Shown in pieces: positions 34,985 through 43,532 of a stretch of 64,000 nt of DNA. Below the pieces are notes generated by a model, which saw only the letters and a list, made by a program, of their open reading frames with translations, was not told the DNA's origin and did no database searches. The stretch's first letter is position 1, and each line of letters opens with the position of its first letter. Source of the DNA: an uncultured bacterium (GTDB taxonomy: Bacteria; Bacteroidota; Bacteroidia; Bacteroidales; Bacteroidaceae); the NCBI GenBank assembly GCA_905214795.1, contig CAJMNM010000015.1, positions 6,115 through 70,114 of the forward strand, given 5' to 3'. Made by a program: the position numbers and the translations under genes.

Positions 34985-36028
34985 ATGCTGGATTTCTTGT
35001 TGTCTGACGAAGAATCTCAGACTTTGAGTATGATGATAGACAAGTCCGCCCATGTGTTGGTGACTTGTCATGTGTCACCTGATGGCGATGCTTTGGGATC
35101 AATGTTGGCTTTTTATCATTTTTTGCATCGCAGGGGCAAGAAAGTTACAGCTGTGACACCTAATATTTTTCCTGAGTTTTTAAAATGGATGCCTGGAGCT
35201 GATGAAATTCTGACGTTTGACAAACAGGCTGATGAGGTGAAAGCTGCTATTTCAGATGTAAATCTCGTTGTGTGTTTGGATTTTAATTCACCTGAGCGTC
35301 TTGAAGAACTTACAGAAACGGTGGTAGCATTGGATGTACCGATGATTATGATAGACCATCATCCATTTCCGGCTACAGAACGGTTCAGTTTGTCTATCTC
35401 TCATCCGGAAATGTGTGCCACATGTGAATTGCTTTATCGTATATTGGTTCAGATTGATGCACGTGAGCGTATTTCTTATGATGAGGCTGTTTGTCTTTAT
35501 ACGGGTATGATGACCGATACGGGATGTTTTTCATATAATTCAAATCGGAGTGAAGTATATTGTGTAATAGCCGAATTGTTGGAAAAAGGCATAGATAAGG
35601 ACAAAATTTATCGTCAGATTTATTATAGTTATCCGGCTGACCGTTTTCGTTTAATGGGGTATTTGCTTTATGTTAAGATGGAAACTTTTCCGGAATACCA
35701 TGCAGCATTGATAACTTTGGAACGTGATGAACAGAAACGTTTTTCATATAAAAAAGGCGATACAGAGGGATTTGTTAATATTCCATTACAGATAAAAGGA
35801 AATAAATTGTCCATATTTATGCGTGAGAATGCCGAAAATGGAACGATTAGAGTTTCATTGCGTTCAGTTGATGATTTTCCATGTAATAAAATGGCAGAAG
35901 ATTTTTTCCATGGAGGTGGACATCTTAATGCGGCAGGAGGTACATTGGAATGTTCAATGCAGGAAGCCGTAAAACAGGTGCATGAGGCATTGAAGAAATA
36001 TGCGCCATTATTGAAATCAGAAGAGTAA
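34985..36028 (+). CDS. nrnA: DHH-family bifunctional oligoribonuclease / PAP phosphatase (NrnA)
   Basis: A 347-residue phosphoesterase. The DHH domain (about 1-200) shows HVSPDGDALGSMLAFYHFL with metal-binding His/Asp, LVVCLDFNSPERL, and IMIDHHPFP, the DHH motif itself. MTDTGCFSYNSN is a further metal segment. The DHHA1 domain ends with FFHGGGHLNAAGGTLE (GGGH). NrnA degrades short RNA and pAp left from sulfur and lipid metabolism. The DUF4827 lipoprotein gene follows 28 nt downstream and is probably co-transcribed. CysQ elsewhere in this window may share the pAp-removal job. Confidence 0.93.
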   Translation: MLDFLLSDEESQTLSMMIDKSAHVLVTCHVSPDGDALGSMLAFYHFLHRRGKKVTAVTPNIFPEFLKWMPGADEILTFDKQADEVKAAISDVNLVVCLDFNSPERLEELTETVVALDVPMIMIDHHPFPATERFSLSISHPEMCATCELLYRILVQIDARERISYDEAVCLYTGMMTDTGCFSYNSNRSEVYCVIAELLEKGIDKDKIYRQIYYSYPADRFRLMGYLLYVKMETFPEYHAALITLERDEQKRFSYKKGDTEGFVNIPLQIKGNKLSIFMRENAENGTIRVSLRSVDDFPCNKMAEDFFHGGGHLNAAGGTLECSMQEAVKQVHEALKKYAPLLKSEE

Positions 36029-36056
36029 TAAATAAAAAAATGATAAGATATAAGTT

Positions 36057-36734
36057 ATGAAAAAAATCATATTTATGTTGTTTGCAATAGGTTGTCTTTG
36101 TGGATTACAAAGTTGTAACGACGATGAAACCTATGCGGAAAAGCGTGAGAAAGAACGTGATGCAATCAGTGCGTTTCTGAAAAGAGATGTAGCTATTGTT
36201 ATGAATGGCGATACATTGATTGATGTGGGAGCGATTAATGTGATAAGCGAAGATCAGTTCTATCGTCAGGATAGTATGACCAATGTGGCCAATAACGAGT
36301 ATGTATTGTTCGAAAATACAGGCATATATATGCAGATTGTAAGAAAAGGTACAGGCAGTAAATTGCTTAACGGACAGACAAAAAGTATTATTTGCCGTTA
36401 TGTGGAATATAATATCTTAACAGATGCCATCCAGTCTAACAGTTCTACAGCATATCCCGATATTATGGATGTGACGAATACATACGGAACGTTTCAAGGT
36501 TCATTCAATACCTCAATTAACGGAGGTGGTGTAATGTATAATTATTATGGTTCTAAGGCAGTACCTTCCGGTTGGCTCGTACCGCTTACTTATATTTGCA
36601 TTGGACGCCAGATTGATGAGCGTGAAATAGCAAAGGTTAGAATAATAGTACCACATAATCAAGGACATTCTGATGCTTCATCAAATGTTTATCCGTGTTT
36701 TTATGAGATTTCTTATCAGGAGACTGCTTATTGA
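36057..36734 (+). CDS. DUF4827 family lipoprotein (FKBP-like fold)
   Basis: A 225-residue exported lipoprotein. The signal MKKIIFMLFAIGCLCGLQSC ends in a lipobox with Cys20; the acidic NDDETYAEKREKERD follows. The rest reads like a divergent FKBP-type domain (YVLFENTGIYMQIVRKGTG..., VPSGWLVPLTYICIG), as in DUF4827. Peptidyl-prolyl isomerase activity is not assured. The gene abuts the convergent hemW gene with no spacer between stop codons (TGA at 36732-36734, TTA at 36735-36737), and no terminator separates them. Confidence 0.82.
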   Translation: MKKIIFMLFAIGCLCGLQSCNDDETYAEKREKERDAISAFLKRDVAIVMNGDTLIDVGAINVISEDQFYRQDSMTNVANNEYVLFENTGIYMQIVRKGTGSKLLNGQTKSIICRYVEYNILTDAIQSNSSTAYPDIMDVTNTYGTFQGSFNTSINGGGVMYNYYGSKAVPSGWLVPLTYICIGRQIDEREIAKVRIIVPHNQGHSDASSNVYPCFYEISYQETAY

Positions 36735-37928
36735 TTAGTCTTCGACATATAGTAAGTCGCTGATGATGCCATCCGAAAGGAATAGACCGCGACGTGTGAG
36801 TTTGAGCAAGCCTTCAGGGGCTTGCTCGTTTTGTTTTGTCAGAATCATGTGTCCGGAATCGAGATAAGGTTTAGCCATACGTAAGCAATAGGCCGTCAAT
36901 TTATCACCGAATTTTTCTTTCATGATATGAATGTCTGCTCCCCAACATGTACGTAGAGAGGTAAGTATAAAGTCATTGTAGCGGGTGGATAGTGAGAGTT
37001 CCTCTTTTTCAATCCAGCTGGCGTTAAAAAAATCTGTCGGACTTTGACAAACATTAACCATATTGATATAAGTTGTCAGGTCAGGAGTGTTCCATTGTCT
37101 GCTCAGTCCGTCAAAAGAATGTGCCGATGGTCCGCAGCCTAAATAAGGAATATTCATCCAATAACTGGAATTGTGTCGTGAACGGAAACCGGGACGGGCG
37201 AAATTGGATATTTCGTAATGTTCAAAACCGTCTGATGTAAGACGGTCGATAAGTAGGCTGTACATTGCAAGGCTGGTTTCATCTTCAATCTCCTTTACGA
37301 GTTCTTTTTCTTTCATTTTCCACAGTGGAGTTCCTTCTTCATAAATGAGCGCGTAGCCTGAGATGTGAGGGGTATGAAGTGAGATGGCCTGGGTAATATC
37401 TTCTTCCCATTCAGACAATGTTTCTTGAGGAAGTCCGTAAATAAGATCAATACTGATATTGGTCAGCCCCGCATCCTGGCATCGTTTGACTGCTTCAATG
37501 GCTTCTTTTCCGTTGTGTCTTCTTTTGAGAAAATGCAGACGTTTGTCATCAAAAGTCTGTATGCCCATACTGAGCCGGTTAAAAGGGAGTTTTCTAAGTT
37601 CTTTTATACGCTGCTCTGATAAATCGTCAGGATTAGCCTCAAGAGTGATTTCAGCGTCATTGCTGACATCATATTCCTTATATATAGTATTTAAAATCTG
37701 TTCCAGTTGACAACAATTCAGTTGTGAGGGTGTTCCTCCTCCGAAATAAATTGTATGGATGGGCGGTAAATGACCGGCAGAGTGGGGAAGATAGCCGGCA
37801 CGGAATTTTAATTCACGGATAAGTGCATTGACATATGATGTCCGATCTTTAAGTCGGGTAGTAGAATAGAAGTCACAGTAAATACAACGGCTTTCGCAGA
37901 ATGGAATATGAATATACAAACCGGCCAT
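36735..37928 (-). CDS. hemW: Radical SAM heme chaperone HemW (oxygen-independent coproporphyrinogen oxidase-like)
   Basis: A 397-residue radical SAM protein. MAGLYIHIPFCESRCIYCDFYS has the CxxxCxxC [4Fe-4S] motif, IHTIYFGGGTPSQL and EANPDDL are the following family motifs, and NISIDLIYGLPQET is present. The C-terminal HemN-like domain includes HNSSYWMNIPYLGCGPSAHSF. HemW inserts heme into target proteins rather than making porphyrin. The frame is open to 38000, but a -7 box (37955-37962) lies inside that extension and the standard N-terminus begins at 37928. Confidence 0.93.
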   Translation of the reverse strand: MAGLYIHIPFCESRCIYCDFYSTTRLKDRTSYVNALIRELKFRAGYLPHSAGHLPPIHTIYFGGGTPSQLNCCQLEQILNTIYKEYDVSNDAEITLEANPDDLSEQRIKELRKLPFNRLSMGIQTFDDKRLHFLKRRHNGKEAIEAVKRCQDAGLTNISIDLIYGLPQETLSEWEEDITQAISLHTPHISGYALIYEEGTPLWKMKEKELVKEIEDETSLAMYSLLIDRLTSDGFEHYEISNFARPGFRSRHNSSYWMNIPYLGCGPSAHSFDGLSRQWNTPDLTTYINMVNVCQSPTDFFNASWIEKEELSLSTRYNDFILTSLRTCWGADIHIMKEKFGDKLTAYCLRMAKPYLDSGHMILTKQNEQAPEGLLKLTRRGLFLSDGIISDLLYVED

Positions 37929-37954
37929 AAAAAGTATTTTTATTTTCTTATCAG

Positions 37955-37962
37955 CAAAGTTA
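37955..37962 (-). promoter_or_regulatory. -7 box (TAACTTTG) of hemW
   Basis: The minus strand reads TAACTTTG 26 nt upstream of the chosen hemW ATG; no clear -33. It sets the start codon downstream of the longest frame's ATG. Confidence 0.5.
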
Positions 37963-38021
37963 CGATAAAAAAGTTTGTTGTACTTCATGTTGAATAACAT
38001 AAGTAACTAAAGACAGATAAA

Positions 38022-38053
38022 ATTGTATTTATGGTCTATTTTTATTAAATTTC
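38022..38053 (+). promoter_or_regulatory. Possible promoter of the EF-G2 gene
   Basis: ATTG (38022-38025), 20 nt, TAAATTTC (38046-38053). Both boxes deviate by one base, fitting an activator-dependent promoter. Confidence 0.4.
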
Positions 38054-38087
38054 GTCCCGAATTTTTGTAATCTTAAAAAGTAATACA

Positions 38088-40247
38088 ATGAAAGTTTATC
38101 AAACTAATGAGATTAAAAACATAGCCCTTTTGGGAAATGACGGTTCTGGTAAAACTACGTTAACAGAGGCTATGTTGTTTGAAAGTGGCCTTATCAAGCG
38201 TCGTGGACGCATTACAGCAAAAAATACGGTGAGTGATTATTTTCCGGTGGAGCAGGAGTATGGATATTCTGTATTTTCAACTGTATTTCATGTAGAATGG
38301 AATAATAAGAAACTCAATATTATAGATTGTCCGGGATCGGATGATTTCGTAGGTAGTGCGCTGACTGCCCTTAACGTTACAGATACTGCTATTCTTTTAT
38401 TGAATGGTCAGTATGGTCCGGAAGTTGGTACGCAGAATCATTTCAGATATACCGAGAAATTAGGTAAGCCGGTGATTTTCTTGGTCAACCAGTTGGATGA
38501 CGAAAAATGCGATTATGATTCAATTCTGGAACAACTGATTTCTATTTATGGCAATAAAGTAGTACCAGTGCAATATCCGATTGAAACAGGTCCTAATTTC
38601 AATGCATTGATTGACGTTCTGTTAATGAAGAAATATTCGTGGGGACCGGATGGCGGTGCGCCTACAATCGAAGACATTCCGGCTGATCAGATGGAAAAGG
38701 CTATGGAAATGCATAAGGCTTTGGTTGAGGCCGCTGCTGAGAATGATGAATCTTTGATGGAGAAGTTCTTTGAAAGTGAGACCTTGACAGAAGATGAGAT
38801 GCGTGAAGGTATCCGTAAAGGATTGGCTGCCCGTAGTATGTTCCCTGTATTTTGTGTTTGTGCCGGAAAAGATATGGGTGTAAGACGCCTGATGGAATTC
38901 TTGGGTAATGTTGTACCTTTTGTTGATGAAATGCCAAAAGTACACAATACACGTGGTATGGAAGTCGTTCCGGATTCTAATGGTCCTACTTCTTTGTACT
39001 TTTTTAAGACCGGAGTAGAACCTCATATTGGAGAGGTACAATATTTCAAGGTAATGAGTGGTAAGGTTCATGAGGGTGATGATTTGAATAATGCAGACCG
39101 TGGCTCAAAGGAAAGAATGTCACAATTGTTTGTTTGTGCTGGTGCGAATCGTATAAAGGTTGAGGAACTTGTTGCCGGTGATATCGGTTGTACAGTTAAA
39201 CTGAAAGACGTAAAGACCGGTAATACCTTGAATGATAAGAATTGTGAGAATCGTTTTAACTTCATCAAATATCCGAATCCTAAATATACACGTGCCGTGA
39301 AGGCTGCCAACGAGGCTGAGACGGAGAAGATGATGAATGCTTTGAATCGTATGCGCGAAGAAGATCCTACGTGGGTTGTGGAGCAAAGCAAAGAATTGCG
39401 TCAGATTTTGGTTCATGGTCAGGGTGAATTCCATTTGCGTACGTTGAAATGGCGTATGGAAAACAATGAGAAAATAAATATTGTTTTCTATGAGCCGCGT
39501 ATACCTTATCGTGAAACCATTACAAAGGCAGCCCGTGCAGATTACCGTCATAAAAAGCAGTCTGGTGGTGCAGGACAGTTTGGTGAGGTGCATTTGATTG
39601 TAGAACCCTATTATGAAGGAATGCCCGATCCGGACGTTTATAAATTCAATGGTCAGGAATACCGTATTAATGTGAAGAATAAAGAGGAAGTACCATTGGA
39701 GTGGGGTGGTAAGTTAGTCTTTATCAATGCGGTTGTCGGCGGTGCGATTGATGCCCGTTTCATGCCGGCTATTTTGAAGGGTGTTATGCAACGCATGGAG
39801 CAAGGACCGTTGACCGGAAGTTATGCGCGTGATGTGCGTGTGATTGTTTATGACGGAAAGATGCATCCTGTAGATTCTAATGAATTGTCATTTATGTTGG
39901 CTGGTAGAAATGCGTTCAGTATGGCGTTTAAAGATGCCGGTCCAAAGATTCTTGAACCGATTTATGACGTAGAAGTATTTGTGCCGAGCGACAAGATGGG
40001 AGATGTGATGAGTGACCTGCAGGGACGTCGAGGTATGATTATGGGTATGACCAGTGAGAATGGTTATGAGAAGCTGGTTGCAAAGGTGCCGTTGAAGGAG
40101 CTTTCAAACTATAGTACTTCGTTGAGTTCAATTACAGGTGGACGGGCTTCTTTCATTATGAAGTTTGCAAGTTATGAGCTTGTTCCGTCTGATGTACAAG
40201 AAAAACTGATGAAAGACTTTGAAGCTGCTCAGGCTAAGGACGAATAA
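38088..40247 (+). CDS. fusA2: Elongation factor G paralogue EF-G2 with altered GTPase site
   Basis: A 719-residue protein with all EF-G domains. The G domain has a P-loop GNDGSGKTTLTE (16-27), a G3 motif DCPGSDDF (80-87) and a G4 motif NQLD (134-137). Canonical EF-G has DTPGHVDF and NKMD; the catalytic His is replaced by Ser84. Domain IV (YRHKKQSGGAGQFGEVHL) and domain V are intact. I recall that Bacteroides thetaiotaomicron carries an EF-G2 paralogue lacking GTPase activity, used in starvation and gut colonisation; this looks like the same type. It is probably expressed under carbon limitation. It stands alone, with its own terminator. Confidence 0.9.
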   Translation: MKVYQTNEIKNIALLGNDGSGKTTLTEAMLFESGLIKRRGRITAKNTVSDYFPVEQEYGYSVFSTVFHVEWNNKKLNIIDCPGSDDFVGSALTALNVTDTAILLLNGQYGPEVGTQNHFRYTEKLGKPVIFLVNQLDDEKCDYDSILEQLISIYGNKVVPVQYPIETGPNFNALIDVLLMKKYSWGPDGGAPTIEDIPADQMEKAMEMHKALVEAAAENDESLMEKFFESETLTEDEMREGIRKGLAARSMFPVFCVCAGKDMGVRRLMEFLGNVVPFVDEMPKVHNTRGMEVVPDSNGPTSLYFFKTGVEPHIGEVQYFKVMSGKVHEGDDLNNADRGSKERMSQLFVCAGANRIKVEELVAGDIGCTVKLKDVKTGNTLNDKNCENRFNFIKYPNPKYTRAVKAANEAETEKMMNALNRMREEDPTWVVEQSKELRQILVHGQGEFHLRTLKWRMENNEKINIVFYEPRIPYRETITKAARADYRHKKQSGGAGQFGEVHLIVEPYYEGMPDPDVYKFNGQEYRINVKNKEEVPLEWGGKLVFINAVVGGAIDARFMPAILKGVMQRMEQGPLTGSYARDVRVIVYDGKMHPVDSNELSFMLAGRNAFSMAFKDAGPKILEPIYDVEVFVPSDKMGDVMSDLQGRRGMIMGMTSENGYEKLVAKVPLKELSNYSTSLSSITGGRASFIMKFASYELVPSDVQEKLMKDFEAAQAKDE

Positions 40248-40279
40248 GATTTCCGGGATTAATAAATAAATGTGATAGG

Positions 40280-40312
40280 AGAGTGGATATGCCAATGGAG
40301 TATATCCACTCT
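40280..40312 (+). terminator. Terminator after the EF-G2 gene
   Basis: AGAGTGGATAT (40280-40290) pairs with ATATCCACTCT (40302-40312), followed by a T-rich tract. Confidence 0.85.
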
Positions 40313-40423
40313 TTTGTTGTTTTTAATAGATATGTCTGCTATAATATGAGATCTGTTTTAAAAAGACTACCCTTATTGCTTTTTGAGAAGTTGTCTTTTA
40401 TCCAAAGAAAGTATATTAAAAGT

Positions 40424-40461
40424 CAGCGGACCATATCATCTAAAAATGATATGGTCCGCTG
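40424..40461 (-). terminator. Terminator after the M16 peptidase gene
   Basis: A 16-bp perfect stem, 40424-40439 with 40446-40461, located 49 nt past the minus-strand stop and followed by a T-rich stretch. 40313-40423 shows nothing else. Confidence 0.75.
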
Positions 40462-40509
40462 GTGAGAAAACTCTTTTATATTTTTATAAGAGTGTGATTT
40501 TATTCAGGT

Positions 40510-43350
40510 TTATTTTTGTTCGGATTCAGAAGTCGTCTGAGCTGGTTTGAACAGCAACTCAACAGAATTTGTGTTTTTGAAGAATTTTGCTGCAAATTTC
40601 TGAATGTCTTTCGGCTTGATTTTCTTAAGCAGTTCATCACTGTTCTTTGGAGCGTCAAAGTTAATTCCTGTTTTGTAATATGACATGAGCATATCTAGCC
40701 AGTAACCATTGTGCTGTTTCTCCTGTGCTGACTCTTTAAGCATATTCTTTATAACGTTATCCAGTTCTTCTTCTGTAACACCGTTTTTGATAATGTTGTC
40801 AATTTCTTGATAAACAATTGGCTTCAGAACTTCAGCCTTTTCAGGATCACAGTCGAAATTAATCACTATGTTGTAACGTGAATACGGTTCCTTTACTCCT
40901 ATACCGCTTACACCAACACCATATGTACCGCCTTGTTCTTCACGTATGGATTTCAGGTAACGGATACTCATAATCTCACTCAATATACCAACTATCGTAT
41001 TGTCTTTAATGTCGAACTTCTCCGGATAGTTGCATGAGATGATTACTGTTGCTTTTGGAACAGACATTTTGACCTCTATTTCCTTGGCTGTTTTGCCGTC
41101 TTTCATTCTGACGTTGCGGTCAATCCATTTTTCTTTACGATGAAGAGACGGGATGTTACCGATATAACGTTGGGCCAGATTCATGGCAGAGTCTCTTTCG
41201 ATATTTCCGACAATGAAGAATGTAAAGTCCGAAGCGTCTGCAATTCGGTCTTTATAGATTTCTTCAACACGGTCTATGGTTATTTTGTTGATATAATCTT
41301 CGTTGAACAGCAATGTACGCGGATTGTAGTTTGTACTGATTTGTGCAAATGAATCTCTCATTACCGTTTGTGGCTGATTGGCCATCTGTTTCACATAGAT
41401 AAGATTCTTATCGATCAGGATGCGGTGGGCAAGCGTGTCAAAACGCGGTTCGCAGAAGCGCATGTAAAGCAGCTGCATCATGGTTTCCGCATCTTTCGGT
41501 GTAGAATATCCGTTAATGTTTTCGTATAAATCATTAATAGAAACGTTACATTCTGCTTTTTTACCGGTTAAGACCTTATTCAGAGTTACCAGATCATATT
41601 TGCCGAGACCATAAGCAGACGCGAAACCACCGGCATTGCTTGCTGCCGGCAAGAGATTTATATCATCAATTAAAGAATAGCCTCCGGGACTGTATGCAGC
41701 CAAAAGAACCTGGTCTTTTTCATAATCAGCCTTACGGTATACAACTTTGGCACCGTTACTTAAAGTCCATTCCTCAGCATTGAAAGCTTTCAGGCGTTTA
41801 ACCGATTTGACCGGTTGAGGTTCAAGAACTTTATCAATAAGTGTATTGTCAATAGCTTCTTCCTGATAGCGTTCGGGCTTTTCCAGTTCAGATTTTGTCA
41901 CGATGTCACGTGCTTCTTGTTCAGTAAGATGAGTAACACCCTCACTGGGGCCTGTAATGAGGATATTCCTGTTGTCTGTTTTCCACCAGTGTTTGATTTG
42001 GTTAAGGATATCTTCATTTGTAATGGCAGCGATAACCTCACGTGCTGCATTTACATACGCTTCAGTATCAACAAATGGAGACTTCTCCAAAAAGTTGTCC
42101 TGCATTTCTGTGGCGTATTGGTCATTGTCTATTTTATCCTTATTTTTAAGGAATGACTCTAATGAAGTCAGAATGTTGGCTTTTGCACGATCAAGTTCAG
42201 TCTGAGTGAATCCCCATACATAGATTCTGTTGTTTTCTCTCATAATGGCTTCAAGCGCTTCTTTTTCCATGTTGGGTTTGGCATTGGCTTGAATGTAATA
42301 GGCATGATAGCCGCGACACCATTTTGTGAATCCGATTCCTGCACTTACAAAAGGCATATTGCCTTTCATCGTTAGTTCATGAATACGGTCGTTTGCCATG
42401 CTGTTGAATAAGCGCAACATATAGCTGTTTTTCAAGTCATTGTATGTCAGTACATTGTTTTGATCATATTCGGGTGTACGGAACAGACGAATGACACTGA
42501 CCTCAGATCTGGTTGCTTCCTTATCTGTGGCCAGACAGAAATAAGTTTCGTCATGAGACGGAATCTCAAAGAACGGACGCTTTTCCGGATTTGGGATAGC
42601 CGGTATGGTTGAGAATATTTTTTTGATTTTCTCTTCCATGACTTTTACGTCAAAGTCTCCTGAGATAGCAATGGCTTCAAGATCTGTGCGGTACCATTTG
42701 TGATAAAAATTGCGTATGGTTTCCGGTTTGAAGTTTTGTATCACATTCAAATCACCGATAACATTACGTTTGGCATATTGTGAGCCTTTGCATATAACGG
42801 CAGAAGTCTGGTTACGCAGGCGCATGCCGCTGTTGTTGCGTGTACGCCATTCTTCGGTGATGACTCCACGTTCGGCTTCAATATCTTCATCCGTGAGTGA
42901 AAGATAATATGACCAGTCATGAAGAATAAGCAGGCAAGTATCAAGTAGGCTCTCGTCTGTGGTTGGTACATCGCTGATATTATACACGGTTTCATTTTGT
43001 GTTGTATATGCGTTCAGATTACCGCCGAAAGAGATACCGTGGCGTTGTAAGGTGGAAATCATGCTGTTTTCGGGAAAATTTTTGCTACCGTTGAAAGCCA
43101 TGTGTTCCAAAAAGTGTGCCAGACCGTTTTCCTCGTCTGTTTCCAATAGGGCGCCTGCGTCACGTATGATAAAGAATGTGGCACGGTCTTTTGGCTCTTC
43201 GTTATGTCTGAGGTAATAAGTAATGCCGTTGGGCAACTTTCCGATTACTACGCCTGTGTCGGCTTTTACAACCTTGTTCCAGTCTATTGGCTGGGCATGG
43301 CAGACGAGTGCCGACAGTGCAAAAAGTAAGAAAAAGATTTTAGTTTTCAT
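40510..43350 (-). CDS. M16-family zinc metallopeptidase (PqqL/pitrilysin-like), exported
   Basis: A 946-residue two-half peptidase. A signal peptide (about 1-20, ending VCHAQ) precedes the N-terminal active domain with the inverted zinc motif HFLEHMAF (HxxEH) and a downstream Glu in NETVYNISDVP. The second half (about 500-946) is a catalytically silent M16 domain, as in PqqL. It probably degrades peptides in the periplasm. The frame is open 15 codons further upstream, but MKTKIFFLLFALSAL at 43350 is a proper signal start, and a -7 box lies at 43385-43392, inside that longer version. Confidence 0.92.
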   Translation of the reverse strand: MKTKIFFLLFALSALVCHAQPIDWNKVVKADTGVVIGKLPNGITYYLRHNEEPKDRATFFIIRDAGALLETDEENGLAHFLEHMAFNGSKNFPENSMISTLQRHGISFGGNLNAYTTQNETVYNISDVPTTDESLLDTCLLILHDWSYYLSLTDEDIEAERGVITEEWRTRNNSGMRLRNQTSAVICKGSQYAKRNVIGDLNVIQNFKPETIRNFYHKWYRTDLEAIAISGDFDVKVMEEKIKKIFSTIPAIPNPEKRPFFEIPSHDETYFCLATDKEATRSEVSVIRLFRTPEYDQNNVLTYNDLKNSYMLRLFNSMANDRIHELTMKGNMPFVSAGIGFTKWCRGYHAYYIQANAKPNMEKEALEAIMRENNRIYVWGFTQTELDRAKANILTSLESFLKNKDKIDNDQYATEMQDNFLEKSPFVDTEAYVNAAREVIAAITNEDILNQIKHWWKTDNRNILITGPSEGVTHLTEQEARDIVTKSELEKPERYQEEAIDNTLIDKVLEPQPVKSVKRLKAFNAEEWTLSNGAKVVYRKADYEKDQVLLAAYSPGGYSLIDDINLLPAASNAGGFASAYGLGKYDLVTLNKVLTGKKAECNVSINDLYENINGYSTPKDAETMMQLLYMRFCEPRFDTLAHRILIDKNLIYVKQMANQPQTVMRDSFAQISTNYNPRTLLFNEDYINKITIDRVEEIYKDRIADASDFTFFIVGNIERDSAMNLAQRYIGNIPSLHRKEKWIDRNVRMKDGKTAKEIEVKMSVPKATVIISCNYPEKFDIKDNTIVGILSEIMSIRYLKSIREEQGGTYGVGVSGIGVKEPYSRYNIVINFDCDPEKAEVLKPIVYQEIDNIIKNGVTEEELDNVIKNMLKESAQEKQHNGYWLDMLMSYYKTGINFDAPKNSDELLKKIKPKDIQKFAAKFFKNTNSVELLFKPAQTTSESEQK

Positions 43351-43384
43351 GCTCTGATATTTTATAATGATTCTAATTAATTTG

Positions 43385-43392
43385 CAAAAATA
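43385..43392 (-). promoter_or_regulatory. -7 box (TATTTTTG) of the M16 peptidase gene
   Basis: The minus strand reads TATTTTTG 34 nt upstream of the chosen ATG. No -33 match. Confidence 0.45.
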
Positions 43393-43460
43393 CAATTTGT
43401 TTATGTGACATGATTGATTTTAGAAAAAATTAATGTATTGTTGGGGGAGAGGTTTTTATA

Positions 43461-43508
43461 AAATAATCCGATAACAGGTCGTTACATTGTCTTGTTATCG
43501 GATTATTT
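43461..43508 (-). terminator. Terminator after the acyl-CoA ligase gene
   Basis: AAATAATCCGATAACA (43461-43476) pairs perfectly with 43493-43508. It lies 24 nt past the minus-strand stop. Confidence 0.75.
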
Positions 43509-43532
43509 AGAATATGCAGCTAAATCATAAAA

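Noticed and set aside
40283..40465. 60-codon plus-strand frame after the EF-G2 gene
   Set aside because: It spans two terminator hairpins and has no resemblance to a protein family.
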